Shown in pieces: positions 23,753 to 32,077 of a stretch of DNA of 64,000 bases (position 1 is the stretch's first letter; each line of letters starts with the position of its first letter). The translations under genes were made by a program, and so were the position numbers. Where the stretch lies: assembly GCA_027014125.1 (NCBI GenBank), contig JALWEI010000035.1:1-64000 (forward strand), in the 5' to 3' direction. Source of the DNA: Acidilobaceae archaeon. GTDB taxonomy: Archaea > Thermoproteota > Thermoprotei_A > Sulfolobales > Acidilobaceae. Below the pieces are notes generated by a model. The model searched no databases. It had not been told where the DNA came from and was given only the letters and a program-made list of their open reading frames with translations.

Positions 23753-24436
23753 CTAGGCCCCCAGGACGCCCAAGACAAGCTCCTCAATACTCCTATAGGG
23801 ATCCCCACTCTTCATCACAGCACTAGCCACAAGAACCCCACGGGCACCGAGCTCCACCGCCTTAGCTGCGTCATCTCTACCAGTTATCCCGGCCCCGGCA
23901 AGCACAAGTATCGAAGGGTCTATTCTAGACACGGCCTCCACGCCCCCACGTATAACCTCAGGCCTAGCCTTTGAGACCGGGATGCCGGTTCCTATGAGCT
24001 CTGGCGGCTCCAGCGCTATCATATGCGGCCTAAGATAGGCAATACCACTAGCCTCGCCCGGCGTGTCGGCGCACGCGAGCACCTCCAAACCGGATTCCCT
24101 AGCCTTGGGTATAAGACTCGACATGACCCGGTAGAGGACCTTATGCTCGCTATGATTAATCATGACGCCAGCTATCCCCTCTAAGGCTAGAGCCTCGACC
24201 GGAGTATACCCTGTATAGGCGCCCATACCCACGGGGTCAGCGTGTTGTATGAAGGTATCATGGTACACGCTGGCAATCTTAGAGGCATTCACTAGAGGGG
24301 CTACTAGTATAAGCCTAACCCTATCCCCATAAGACTCATGGATCTGGGAAGCAGCTCTGGCTATATTCAAGGCGGCTTCGCCGAAAGCCGACGGGTAAAC
24401 CTTGTAGTTAACGGCAACTATTGGCCGGGACACCAT
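23753..24436 (-). CDS. tpiA: Triosephosphate isomerase
   Basis: Interconverts dihydroxyacetone phosphate and glyceraldehyde 3-phosphate. The 227-residue length is that of the short archaeal form. Active-site elements visible are the N-x-K of VAVNYKVYP, the His of MINHSEHK, the Glu in [11 protein letters not shown] and the phosphate-binding [15 protein letters not shown] and GVLVASAVM loops. It starts 17 bases after fbp ends on the same strand, so the two gluconeogenic genes form an operon. Confidence 0.97.
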   Translation of the reverse strand: MVSRPIVAVNYKVYPSAFGEAALNIARAASQIHESYGDRVRLILVAPLVNASKIASVYHDTFIQHADPVGMGAYTGYTPVEALALEGIAGVMINHSEHKVLYRVMSSLIPKARESGLEVLACADTPGEASGIAYLRPHMIALEPPELIGTGIPVSKARPEVIRGGVEAVSRIDPSILVLAGAGITGRDDAAKAVELGARGVLVASAVMKSGDPYRSIEELVLGVLGA

Positions 24437-24453
24437 GAGGCCCCCGAATCCCC

Positions 24454-25611
24454 CTAGTCGTGGATCTCGCCGCCATCCCCGGTCTTGGCATGCGGCTTAT
24501 AGCCTAGGTCAGCCGGCTTGAACCTCCTCTTCAGCTTCTCGAGGACCTCCGGTAGCGTGGTGTACTCCATCTCCTCGGGGCCTAGCCTGTGTGGCATGAA
24601 TGGCCCGTGCCTCCTCATGTAATCGGTTATCTGCTGAGCCAGCCTCCTGGTCTCGTCGAAGGCAGGATCGTCGAAGAGATCTGCTGGCCCGATCAGCTCT
24701 CCATTCTTTATCTGGAAGCCAAGGGCGACTACCCTGGGCGGCCCGTCAAACCTGGTCATCTTTGCATCTTTGAGACCAACTGGCATAAGTGGGCCATGGT
24801 GGCTCCCCCTCATCCACCCAGCCACTAGGTGGGGGAAGCTGAACGGCTCTAGAACCTCGCCTACAGCGGGGAACCCGCTCTGGGCCCTAACTATCATTAC
24901 CGGGTCATCCTTGCCAACGTACCTGCCGGCTATGAGGCTCAGCCTCTCGCTGCTGACAACGGCTCCTATCTCCCTGTCACTCTTCCTAAATACCCTCTTT
25001 ATTATATACCTGGAGGGTGTGCCTATCAGGGCTAAGAGATCGTACATCTCCTCGGGTAGGCTAAGCTCCACCACCTGGCCCTCATAGACGTCCATAACCT
25101 GGAATATGAAGCCGTCATGCATCCGAGGGTCTATAACAAGACCAGCGGTGTTGAACGGGTCGGCGAAGATCCTGTATAGGGGCAGGTTAAACGCCCCGGG
25201 CTCAGTCTTATCTGCCATGAAGACTATAACCGGCTCGGATGGCCTCTCAACGAACTCCATCTCAGCAACTCCAGGCCCCATACCCCTAACGTTCCCACTA
25301 AACGCGTCGCTTAGAAGGTCCTGGCCAGCCGCATAGAGGCCCAACTCCTTCGCAACCTTGGTCGCCTCCTTGAATGCATTCCACGCGATCTCGTGTACCT
25401 CAGGACTGTCAACCCCCTTAAAGTGGGTCATTATGAGTTGCAGGTCATCCCCTACATGGGTAACGTAGAAACTCTTTATCTTCCCATTCTTCTTAGCCTC
25501 AACGAGCACCCTGCTAGCTGCCAGGATCGTGTCGGGATGAACCTTATGGTGCCCCGCCAGGCTCCCTATGTCAGCCTTTATGACACTGATAGTAACCCTC
25601 TCCTCCGCCAT
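24454..25611 (-). CDS. fbp: Bifunctional fructose-1,6-bisphosphate aldolase/phosphatase
   Basis: One enzyme that condenses triose phosphates and then dephosphorylates the product, giving one-way gluconeogenesis in archaea. The family signatures are [15 protein letters not shown] at the N-terminus (metal-binding Asp and His), [38 protein letters not shown] and the Y-x-x-K pair in RYIIKRV that supplies the Schiff-base lysine. Length is 385 residues from ATG 25611, which has a GGTGG site before it; a reading from 25638 adds nine poorly supported residues. Confidence 0.97.
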   Translation of the reverse strand: MAEERVTISVIKADIGSLAGHHKVHPDTILAASRVLVEAKKNGKIKSFYVTHVGDDLQLIMTHFKGVDSPEVHEIAWNAFKEATKVAKELGLYAAGQDLLSDAFSGNVRGMGPGVAEMEFVERPSEPVIVFMADKTEPGAFNLPLYRIFADPFNTAGLVIDPRMHDGFIFQVMDVYEGQVVELSLPEEMYDLLALIGTPSRYIIKRVFRKSDREIGAVVSSERLSLIAGRYVGKDDPVMIVRAQSGFPAVGEVLEPFSFPHLVAGWMRGSHHGPLMPVGLKDAKMTRFDGPPRVVALGFQIKNGELIGPADLFDDPAFDETRRLAQQITDYMRRHGPFMPHRLGPEEMEYTTLPEVLEKLKRRFKPADLGYKPHAKTGDGGEIHD

Positions 25612-25649
25612 AAGGTAACCACCATAGTTATGGATCATGCCGGAGGGTG

Positions 25650-25660
25650 CATATTAAGGA
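25650..25660 (-). promoter_or_regulatory. TATA box of the fbp-tpiA operon
   Basis: The minus strand reads CCTTAATATGC here, a TATA box about 45 bases before the ATG at 25611. The expected leader contains the GGTGG ribosome-binding site. Confidence 0.55.
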
Positions 25661-25717
25661 TTGCCTAGAGCCTGAGGATAAGGGATAAAAACGCGTAGAG
25701 ATAAGCATAGCCCACCT

Positions 25718-27184
25718 CTACTTCCTTCCCCTCAGAGCCATGAATCCGGCTATGGCAGCTACAATTACAATAACAGCAACGGCGACGGCTACGGGGAAGC
25801 CGCCCTCCTCCTGCTCTCCTGCCTCAGCGCCTGTCTGGACCGGGGTTTGGACTGTATCCTCTGCCTGGCCTTGCTCCTCGCCAGCCCCCTCCTCTGTCAT
25901 GGTCTTGGTGACGCCCCTCTCCATCCAGTTAGATGCCGGGTACCTAGGCTCGGCATCAGCATACTTATCCGGGTACACGATCTTCTTGTATCCATCTATC
26001 CACTGGATAATCAAGGGTATATGCCCTACCTGGTACCCCTTATCATCCACCCTTATGGGGCCATAGAAGGTTAACATGAATATGTCGGGCGCCTTCGCCT
26101 TGACCGCAGCCGGGTTAGTGGAGCCAGCCCAGTATATGTAGTTGGCTAGGGCAAACACTGCCGCCGAGGCAGAGGCGGCGACGCTGCCAGGGACACCCGT
26201 CTTACAGTACTTGCTATAGTACTCAGCCCACTCGGTTGTATTGGCGGGTCCATACCAGTCAGCCTTGAACTGTGTCGCCATCTCCTTGGAGTAAAGGTCC
26301 CTCTCCTCCCACTCGGAGACACCCATTATGTTCTCGGCCCTGGATCCCCCGATCTCCAGGTAGAAGTGGGGGAACGAGACGACGACATCCCCAGCCACCA
26401 TCTCGAAGGTGGAAAGGCTGTTGTACGCCTCTATCGCGATATCCTTAAACCTTGATAGGGAATCACTTAGTATCAGAAGGAGTGAGTATCGGCCTTTGTA
26501 GTCTGTGTCTAACATCTTCTTGATGCTACCCTCTCCAAGGTAGTTTATTGTTGCCGAGACCTCTATACCAGCGTTATTGGCTGCCCTGATCACTGCCTTC
26601 ACGGAGTTGGCTGCGTAGGCCGAGCCGTCGGATACTATTATGACGTTCTTCGCTCCCAGATCCTTTAGCATGTTGAAGAGGTTATGGTACTTATTGTAGG
26701 TAGTCGATGAGATCTGGATGGTATTCTTATATTGTCTAGCTAGCCTATCACTTGATGGGCCGTAGAGCATTAGTACTATGTCGTATTTGTTTAGTGCTAT
26801 TGCAACCTCGTTGGCCAAGCTCTCGCTATAGGGCGCTAGGAAGAACCTGATGCCCTGGTCGTAGAGTGACCTGTAGATCTCGACAGCCTTCTGTGGATCG
26901 GACTTGTCATCCTCGAACACCAGCTTGAAGAACCAGTTCTTTCCAGCTATCTCGATTCCACCATTACTATTTATCCAGTCTATTGCAGCCTTCATGCCAC
27001 ACAGCGCCTGGCCCCCCTCGAATTCATAGTCACCCGACAGGCTGACGGAAGCTCCAATGTAGATTGTGTTCTCGTACTCCTCCTCTGGGAAGTCCCTGGC
27101 GGATGCTGGCCCCGCAAGCATTGGGGCTAGGACTAGGATTACGAGGATGATAGCCAGTGCCATCCTAGAGTTAGACCTGAACAC
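25718..27184 (-). CDS. Membrane-anchored branched-chain amino acid-type solute-binding protein
   Basis: Surface binding protein of the LivJ/Peripla_BP_6 type, 488 residues. A signal peptide (about 8-29, ending PASA) precedes a bilobed domain with IGASVSLSGDYEFEGGQALCGMKAAIDWIN, FEDDKSDPQKAVEIYRSL and GHIPLIIQW. A Glu/Gln/Thr-rich stalk (about 430-462) and a C-terminal membrane helix ending in RGRK tether it to the membrane, a typical archaeal design. No permease or ATPase gene adjoins it. The start is GTG 27184 with a GGTGAGGGG site just before; ATG 27163 is possible. Confidence 0.88.
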   Translation of the reverse strand: MFRSNSRMALAIILVILVLAPMLAGPASARDFPEEEYENTIYIGASVSLSGDYEFEGGQALCGMKAAIDWINSNGGIEIAGKNWFFKLVFEDDKSDPQKAVEIYRSLYDQGIRFFLAPYSESLANEVAIALNKYDIVLMLYGPSSDRLARQYKNTIQISSTTYNKYHNLFNMLKDLGAKNVIIVSDGSAYAANSVKAVIRAANNAGIEVSATINYLGEGSIKKMLDTDYKGRYSLLLILSDSLSRFKDIAIEAYNSLSTFEMVAGDVVVSFPHFYLEIGGSRAENIMGVSEWEERDLYSKEMATQFKADWYGPANTTEWAEYYSKYCKTGVPGSVAASASAAVFALANYIYWAGSTNPAAVKAKAPDIFMLTFYGPIRVDDKGYQVGHIPLIIQWIDGYKKIVYPDKYADAEPRYPASNWMERGVTKTMTEEGAGEEQGQAEDTVQTPVQTGAEAGEQEEGGFPVAVAVAVIVIVAAIAGFMALRGRK

Positions 27185-27263
27185 TTTCCCCTCACCATAA
27201 TAGGGATTCGACCTACCCAGCCCCCATAGGCTACCAGGATTGATATGTCTAGGCGCCTATCCA

Positions 27264-27297
27264 GGTTTATAACGGTTTTTATAGTGTATATATACAT
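27264..27297 (-). promoter_or_regulatory. AT-rich promoter of the solute-binding protein gene
   Basis: The minus strand carries several overlapping TATA candidates (TATATATAC, ACTATAAAAACC and GTTATAAACC) within about 35 bases. They lie 80-110 bases before the GTG start, implying a longer leader than usual for this genome. Confidence 0.5.
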
Positions 27298-27338
27298 GGC
27301 GGGATGACGAGGCCGACATAGCGTGACGCCGCAGAGGG

Positions 27339-28040
27339 ATGAACGGGGGTCAATGGCCCGACCGTGCCTGGGCAATACTCCAAGACTTAACACCCCCAGA
27401 CCACATGGCCTACCATGGAGGCTGGCCAGTGTTGAGGGTCAAGGCTAGCAACGCAACATCGTACAAGATAGTTAAGCTTGTGGACGGCATGGCAGACTAT
27501 ATAACAATCCCGGTCTCAGGAGGCAGCGGGGCAAGAGCTGTCCCCCTAGGATCCGCTAGGGATCTCGCCAGCATAGCGTCTAGGTCGACCCCCGTCTTAA
27601 GTGTGAGGAGGAGCACCATACCATGGGCAGTAGATGCGGCTAGGAAGCTGGATTTCGAGGTACTGGAGTACACAGTCCCAGTACCCTCAGTCTCAGCAGC
27701 GATACTGGCTGAGATGATCAGGCAATACGGCATCAGGCTCGGTACAGTTATAGTATGGGATGGAAGGTGGATACCAGAGAAGCCTATAAACTATGTGAAC
27801 TCGATAACGACACTAGCATCCAATATAGAATACATACTCATAGAGTCTAGAAGACAGGAGACGCCATTCAGCGACTTGAAGGGATACGACAGATACGGTA
27901 TAAACTATGAGGCGCTAGGCGGTGAGGTATGCAGAGTAGCTGAAGACGGAAATATAGACCTCATAGATATAGATGCGGCCCAGATCCCAGAGAGCCAGCT
28001 TCAATCCACTATCACCAGGATAAAAGGGTGCCGAGAGTGA
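27339..28040 (+). CDS. Hypothetical protein (233 aa), operon with nitroreductase
   Basis: Not recognised. The 233 residues look like a soluble alpha/beta protein: an N-terminal helical part, a Gly/Ser-rich SGGSGARAVPLGSA segment near 60-73, then alternating strands and helices (SAAILAEMIRQYGIRLGTVIVWDG, IEYILIESRR). Only one cysteine pair (C198 and C231 regions) is present. The start ATG at 27339 is the first after the divergent gap. Its stop overlaps a GTG start of the nitroreductase gene, so the two are cotranscribed and perhaps related in function. Confidence 0.7.
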   Translation: MNGGQWPDRAWAILQDLTPPDHMAYHGGWPVLRVKASNATSYKIVKLVDGMADYITIPVSGGSGARAVPLGSARDLASIASRSTPVLSVRRSTIPWAVDAARKLDFEVLEYTVPVPSVSAAILAEMIRQYGIRLGTVIVWDGRWIPEKPINYVNSITTLASNIEYILIESRRQETPFSDLKGYDRYGINYEALGGEVCRVAEDGNIDLIDIDAAQIPESQLQSTITRIKGCRE

Positions 28041-28771
28041 GCACGGTAAACAGTGTGATAGAGACAATACTAGCCCACAGGTCGATAAGGAGATACAAGA
28101 GGCACAAGATCCCCGAGGAACACGTGGATGCAATCGAGAGGGCGGCGCAGAGGGCGCCTACAGACGCAACACTACACCTATGGACAGCGATAAGGGTCGA
28201 CGACAATGAGAAGAGAAGCATCATAGCACAGGAGATAGGGCAGCCCCACGTGGCTGAGGCGAGCCTATTCTACATATACACCGCCGACCTATACAGGCTC
28301 TACAGGATACTAGAACACTCGAAAATAGAACACGCAGAGGACGACTACGCCCTAATACTATTCGCCGCCATAGACGCTGCAATAGCAGCAGAGAACATGG
28401 CCTTAGCAGCAGAATCCCTAGGCTACGGTACATGCTTCATAGGGGCAGTACAGAACAGCGCAGCAACCATAATAAACCTACTCAACCTGCCACCCAAGAC
28501 ATACCCGCTCTTCGGCCTAACCATAGGGCTACCAGCAGAGAACCCTAGGCTAAGACCAAGGCTCCCAAGAGAGATGATGATACACGTAGACGAATACAAG
28601 GACTGCAATCCAGAGGACCTTGAGAAGGCTAAGGAAACAATGAAAGGGATATCACGCAGGAGAAGCTGGATCGACATAATAGCAAGATACGCTGCCAGAG
28701 GAGGCTACTTCGACGCCAGGAGCAGGGAGATGAAAAAGCTACTAGGCAAGCAGGGATTCACCGGCGTGTAA
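28028..28771 (+). CDS. Nitroreductase-family NAD(P)H-flavin oxidoreductase
   Basis: FMN-dependent oxidoreductase resembling NfsA/FRP, 247 residues. The FMN contact HRSIRRYKRHKIPEEHV is at residues 16-33, RAPTDATLHLW follows, and GYGTCFIGAVQN with the LFGLTIGLP strand form the rest of the flavin pocket. The C-terminal RSWIDIIARYAARGGYF extension matches the NfsA-like excursion. The start could be GTG 28028 or GTG 28037; the latter makes a standard 4-base GTGA overlap with the upstream gene. Natural substrate unknown. Confidence 0.88.
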   Translation: MPRVSTVNSVIETILAHRSIRRYKRHKIPEEHVDAIERAAQRAPTDATLHLWTAIRVDDNEKRSIIAQEIGQPHVAEASLFYIYTADLYRLYRILEHSKIEHAEDDYALILFAAIDAAIAAENMALAAESLGYGTCFIGAVQNSAATIINLLNLPPKTYPLFGLTIGLPAENPRLRPRLPREMMIHVDEYKDCNPEDLEKAKETMKGISRRRSWIDIIARYAARGGYFDARSREMKKLLGKQGFTGV

Positions 28772-28783
28772 GGGAAAGGGGAG

Positions 28784-29941
28784 ATGGCCTGCGGGACTAG
28801 GCTAGACTATGACATAGGCCTGATGGAGGTCCTAAGCCAGGTAGAGCCGCAGCTCTGCGGCTTAGTGAGGAGGCTAACCCGGCCCCCCGACAGGCTCTAC
28901 ATCAGGGTAAACACGGCCAGGATCAGCGTTGACGAGTATATCAAGATGGTGGAGAGCCGCGGATACACTTTGGAGAGGGACGAGGAGATACCAGAGGCGT
29001 TATGGGCCCCAGTGGAGGGCCCCAACCATGTAGACGATAGAGGGAAGAAGGTGGTAGCCGATAAGAGGGCGGCTGAGGCTGTTATGATGGGGAGCAACCT
29101 CTACGCCCCAGGGGTATTATACGCAGAGGGAGTAGAGAAGGGGGACAAGGTAGTCGTCGTTGACCCTAACGGTGTCCCAGTAGCCCAGGGAGTAGCGGCC
29201 ATGTCGTGGGCAGAGATGAAGGCGGCCAGGAGAGGCCTAGCTGTAAGGGTCGAACAGAGCCTCTACAGGAGTATAAGGGTTTCAGAGCTGCCAGGCTACG
29301 CTGAGGGCCTCATATACGGGCAGAGCCTACCATCAATGTACGTGGCGAGGATCCTAGACCCGGCCCCTGGCGAGGTTATACTAGACATGAATGCCGCTCC
29401 CGGGGGAAAGACAGGGCATATAGCGCAGTTGATGCGCGGCAAGGGAAAAGTAATAGCGGTAGATAGGCCGAGCAAGACCAGGATCCTCGGGGAGACAATC
29501 AGGAGGCTAAAACTAGGCAACGTAGAGATCATAGGGGGAGACTCGAGGGCTCTAACAAAGACACACCCAAGCCTGGTAGGCAAGATAGACGCCATAGTCA
29601 TAGACCCGCCATGTACAAACCTAGGCGTCATACCAAAGATCCGGGACAAGAAAACACTCAAAGACTCGGTGACTCTAGCCAGGTACCAGAAGGGATTCAT
29701 AAGAGAGGCGCTGAAACTCCTCAAGAAAGGGGGCAGGCTAGTCTACTCTACGTGCACCCTAACGCCGCTGGAGAACGAGGCAAATATACAGTACGGGCTG
29801 GAGCAGGGGCTCTCCGAAGCAGGGATACCAGGATGGGTCGGTAGAGGGCTAAGGACTAGGCTGGGCCTCAGGTTCCACCCTAACAGGCACGGCACTCCAG
29901 GATTCTTTATAGGCTCAGTCCTCTTCAAGCTGAGAGCCTAG
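28784..29941 (+). CDS. PUA-domain RNA m5C methyltransferase (NSUN/Nop2 family)
   Basis: SAM-dependent cytosine-5 methyltransferase for tRNA or rRNA, 385 residues. A PUA RNA-binding domain lies at about 88-165 (KKVVADKRAAEAVMMGSNLYAPGV, GDKVVVVDPNGVPVAQGVA), inserted before the catalytic domain as in NSUN6-like archaeal enzymes. The SAM motif is ILDMNAAPGGKTGHIAQ. Both catalytic cysteines are visible, in DPPCTNLG and YSTCTLTP. The 3' end overlaps convergent surE by 27 bases. Confidence 0.92.
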   Translation: MACGTRLDYDIGLMEVLSQVEPQLCGLVRRLTRPPDRLYIRVNTARISVDEYIKMVESRGYTLERDEEIPEALWAPVEGPNHVDDRGKKVVADKRAAEAVMMGSNLYAPGVLYAEGVEKGDKVVVVDPNGVPVAQGVAAMSWAEMKAARRGLAVRVEQSLYRSIRVSELPGYAEGLIYGQSLPSMYVARILDPAPGEVILDMNAAPGGKTGHIAQLMRGKGKVIAVDRPSKTRILGETIRRLKLGNVEIIGGDSRALTKTHPSLVGKIDAIVIDPPCTNLGVIPKIRDKKTLKDSVTLARYQKGFIREALKLLKKGGRLVYSTCTLTPLENEANIQYGLEQGLSEAGIPGWVGRGLRTRLGLRFHPNRHGTPGFFIGSVLFKLRA

Positions 29942-30736
29942 CACCTCCTCGATCCTATCCGCAAGCTCCTCCACCTCCCTCAGCGAGGCCTTGTCATAAG
30001 TATAGAGGTCTAGGTTGATCGGTGTTATAGTTATTGCCTTCTCGACCTTCAGGGCGTATACGTCGGTGCCTGGCTCGGGCTCCACAATCTTGCCGTAGAG
30101 CCAATAGTACCTGGCTCCCCGGGGGTCGTAGTTTATATTGATCTTCTGCTCGAACTTTATCCTAGCAGGCCTAGCAACCTTGACACGGGTTGAGGGGGTT
30201 ATCACCCTTGGATAGTTAACCGAGAGAAGGTCTATACCCCGGGGTAGGCCGCGCTTCAGGACCTCGCTAGCTATAACCCTACTGAGCTTTACTAGGAAGG
30301 CCGAGTAGACCGGGTCTCGGAGCTCGTCCGCACTATCTATATCGGCGCTGAAGGCTATGGATGGTATGTTGAGTAGGGATGCCTGGGCCGCAGCCCCTAT
30401 CGTGCCGCTGGATAGGATAACCTGTATACTCGTATTGTCGCCTATGTTTATACCGGAGACCACCAAGTCTATGCGTGGTGCTATCTCGTTGACTGTGAGG
30501 TAGATTATATCGCTGGGCGTACCGTTGGTAACGTAGATCTCTATATCCCAATACTCGATCTTGTCGAGGCGGAGGGGCTTATGGAGCGTTATTCCAAGGC
30601 CACTAGCACTCTTAGGGGTCTCGGGGGCGACGACGTATACCCTGCCCAGGGGCCTCACTGCGTCATAGAGCAGCTTAAGACCATAACTGTGCACCCCGTC
30701 ATCGTTAGTAACCAGTATCTTGCTAACATCAGCCAT
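29915..30736 (-). CDS. surE: 5'/3'-nucleotidase SurE
   Basis: Metal-dependent nucleoside monophosphate phosphatase of the SurE family. The metal site is ILVTNDDGVHS near the N-terminus with the SGINIGDNTS loop around residue 95, plus NGTPSDIIYL and the SASGLGIT region. Start at ATG 30736 is preferred over GTG 30745 because a GGGTG site precedes it at normal spacing. The length is 273 residues. It follows the Nob1-like gene by 13 bases on the same strand. Confidence 0.95.
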   Translation of the reverse strand: MADVSKILVTNDDGVHSYGLKLLYDAVRPLGRVYVVAPETPKSASGLGITLHKPLRLDKIEYWDIEIYVTNGTPSDIIYLTVNEIAPRIDLVVSGINIGDNTSIQVILSSGTIGAAAQASLLNIPSIAFSADIDSADELRDPVYSAFLVKLSRVIASEVLKRGLPRGIDLLSVNYPRVITPSTRVKVARPARIKFEQKININYDPRGARYYWLYGKIVEPEPGTDVYALKVEKAITITPINLDLYTYDKASLREVEELADRIEEVLGSQLEED

Positions 30737-30749
30737 AGAGCGCACCCAA

Positions 30750-31124
30750 CTACATGCGGGGCCTCCTGGCGCCTCTATATCTTATCCTAGAAAATGGTAC
30801 CCCCAGCCGGGATGCAGCCTCCTGTAGGGCATAGTCGTCGGTAGCAATCACCGGTACGCAGCCAAGGTCCCTCAAGTATAATGCTAAGGCCAGAACCTCA
30901 AGGTCAACACTACTAAGCCCCCTGACCCCAGCCCTCTTAGCCGCCTCAAGGGCCCTCCTCGGGGGCTCCACTATACTCAGCCGGCCAGAGGCGTCTAGCT
31001 CCTCAAGAACCCTAACACTATCCCTATCCCTAACCTCCATAACCACACCGGGAGTGGTGAAGACCTGGAGGTATAGCCCCCTGAGTGAGCCGGTTATGAA
31101 GGCTCCGGTATCAGCTACAACCAC
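30750..31124 (-). CDS. nob1: Nob1-like PIN-domain endoribonuclease
   Basis: PIN-domain nuclease resembling archaeal Nob1, which trims the 3' end of 16S rRNA. Acidic residues occur as in PIN enzymes: VVADTGAFITGS (first Asp), PGVVMEVRDRD, SSVDLEVLALAL and VIATDDYALQEAA (last Asp pair). No C-terminal zinc ribbon is present; the protein ends about 15 residues after the PIN domain. Start at GTG 31124, 4 bases after the nadK stop, fits the domain edge; an ATG at 31166 lies inside nadK. A generic PIN toxin is less likely, as no antitoxin is seen. Confidence 0.8.
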   Translation of the reverse strand: MVVADTGAFITGSLRGLYLQVFTTPGVVMEVRDRDSVRVLEELDASGRLSIVEPPRRALEAAKRAGVRGLSSVDLEVLALALYLRDLGCVPVIATDDYALQEAASRLGVPFSRIRYRGARRPRM

Positions 31125-31128
31125 GCGG

Positions 31129-32019
31129 CTACCAGTAGGTGAGCAGCCTGGTGTAGAGCCGCTCATAGTAGTTCTCCCACCACTTAAACCTAGCGATCCT
31201 AACCGGCTCCTCGCACCTCTTTACGGTTACTATATCACCCACTCCCAGATCCACTATCACCTGGCCGTCGAGCGAGAGGTACAACTCGTTGCTACCCGGG
31301 GTCACCTCCACCTCTATGACGGAATCCGAAGGGGCTATGATAGGCCTCAGGAAGAGTTGAACCGGGTTCATGGGGGTGACCACGAAGACGTCAACCCTGG
31401 GGTCTACTACAGGCCCCCCAGCGCTTAGACTATAGGCGGAGCTACCCACGGTTGTCGACACGATCACGCCATCCCCGTCTATACCCATAGCCCTCTCCCC
31501 ATCTATATAGACGGATAGCTTTACCATCTTCGACATCTTAGTTATCAGCACCGCATCGTTGAGCACGCAACCCAGCCTCTTCTCCCCGCGGTAAACCTCT
31601 GCCCTCGAGTACTCCTCAACCCTGTACTCGCCAGCCACGAAGTCCCTGACCCTATCCTCGATCTCGTACTGCTCTACATCCAGTAGGAAGCCCCTCTTAC
31701 CAGCCCTTATGCCCATGACTATACTGTCGGGCCTGGAGAGGAGCATGAAGGTGCGTAGAAGCGTGCCGTCGCCCCCCACGACTATAATCCTATCCGGGGG
31801 GTTCCTATCCAGCCTAAACCGGGGATACCCCTGAAGGCTCTCATAGTGCTTAGCCGTCTCCTCCTCTACCAGGGCCTCGACGCCAAGCGAGTCCAGTAGC
31901 CGTAGCACCCTATGCACAGACTCCTCTGCGACGCTACTACCAGGCTTAGCCACGATCCCTATAACACTAGGTACGGTCTTGGGCGAGTCACCGCTACGCT
32001 GTAGCGTTAATAGAGTCAC
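31129..32019 (-). CDS. nadK: NAD kinase
   Basis: Phosphorylates NAD to NADP. The family motif GGDGTLLRTF is present, with VLNDAVLITK, DGDGVIVSTTVGSSAYSLSAGGPVV and a final MNPVQLFLRPII region. The frame is open up to 32241, but the upstream part overlaps divergent trm5 and looks non-conserved. The GTG at 32019, preceded by GGGTG and located about 40 bases after a minus-strand TATA box, is the best start and gives 296 residues. Cotranscribed with nob1 and surE. Confidence 0.93.
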   Translation of the reverse strand: MTLLTLQRSGDSPKTVPSVIGIVAKPGSSVAEESVHRVLRLLDSLGVEALVEEETAKHYESLQGYPRFRLDRNPPDRIIVVGGDGTLLRTFMLLSRPDSIVMGIRAGKRGFLLDVEQYEIEDRVRDFVAGEYRVEEYSRAEVYRGEKRLGCVLNDAVLITKMSKMVKLSVYIDGERAMGIDGDGVIVSTTVGSSAYSLSAGGPVVDPRVDVFVVTPMNPVQLFLRPIIAPSDSVIEVEVTPGSNELYLSLDGQVIVDLGVGDIVTVKRCEEPVRIARFKWWENYYERLYTRLLTYW

Positions 32020-32054
32020 ACTCAACACCCGGGAGAGCAAACGGGGGAAGGTGG

Positions 32055-32063
32055 ATAATATAA
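32055..32063. promoter_or_regulatory. Shared TATA element between nadK and trm5
   Basis: ATAATATAA reads as a TATA box in both directions. On the minus strand it is about 40 bases before the nadK GTG. On the plus strand it is only 15-23 bases before the proposed trm5 TTG, so rightward use would give a leaderless or slightly truncated message. Confidence 0.45.
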
Positions 32064-32077
32064 CCCGGTGGCCAAGG

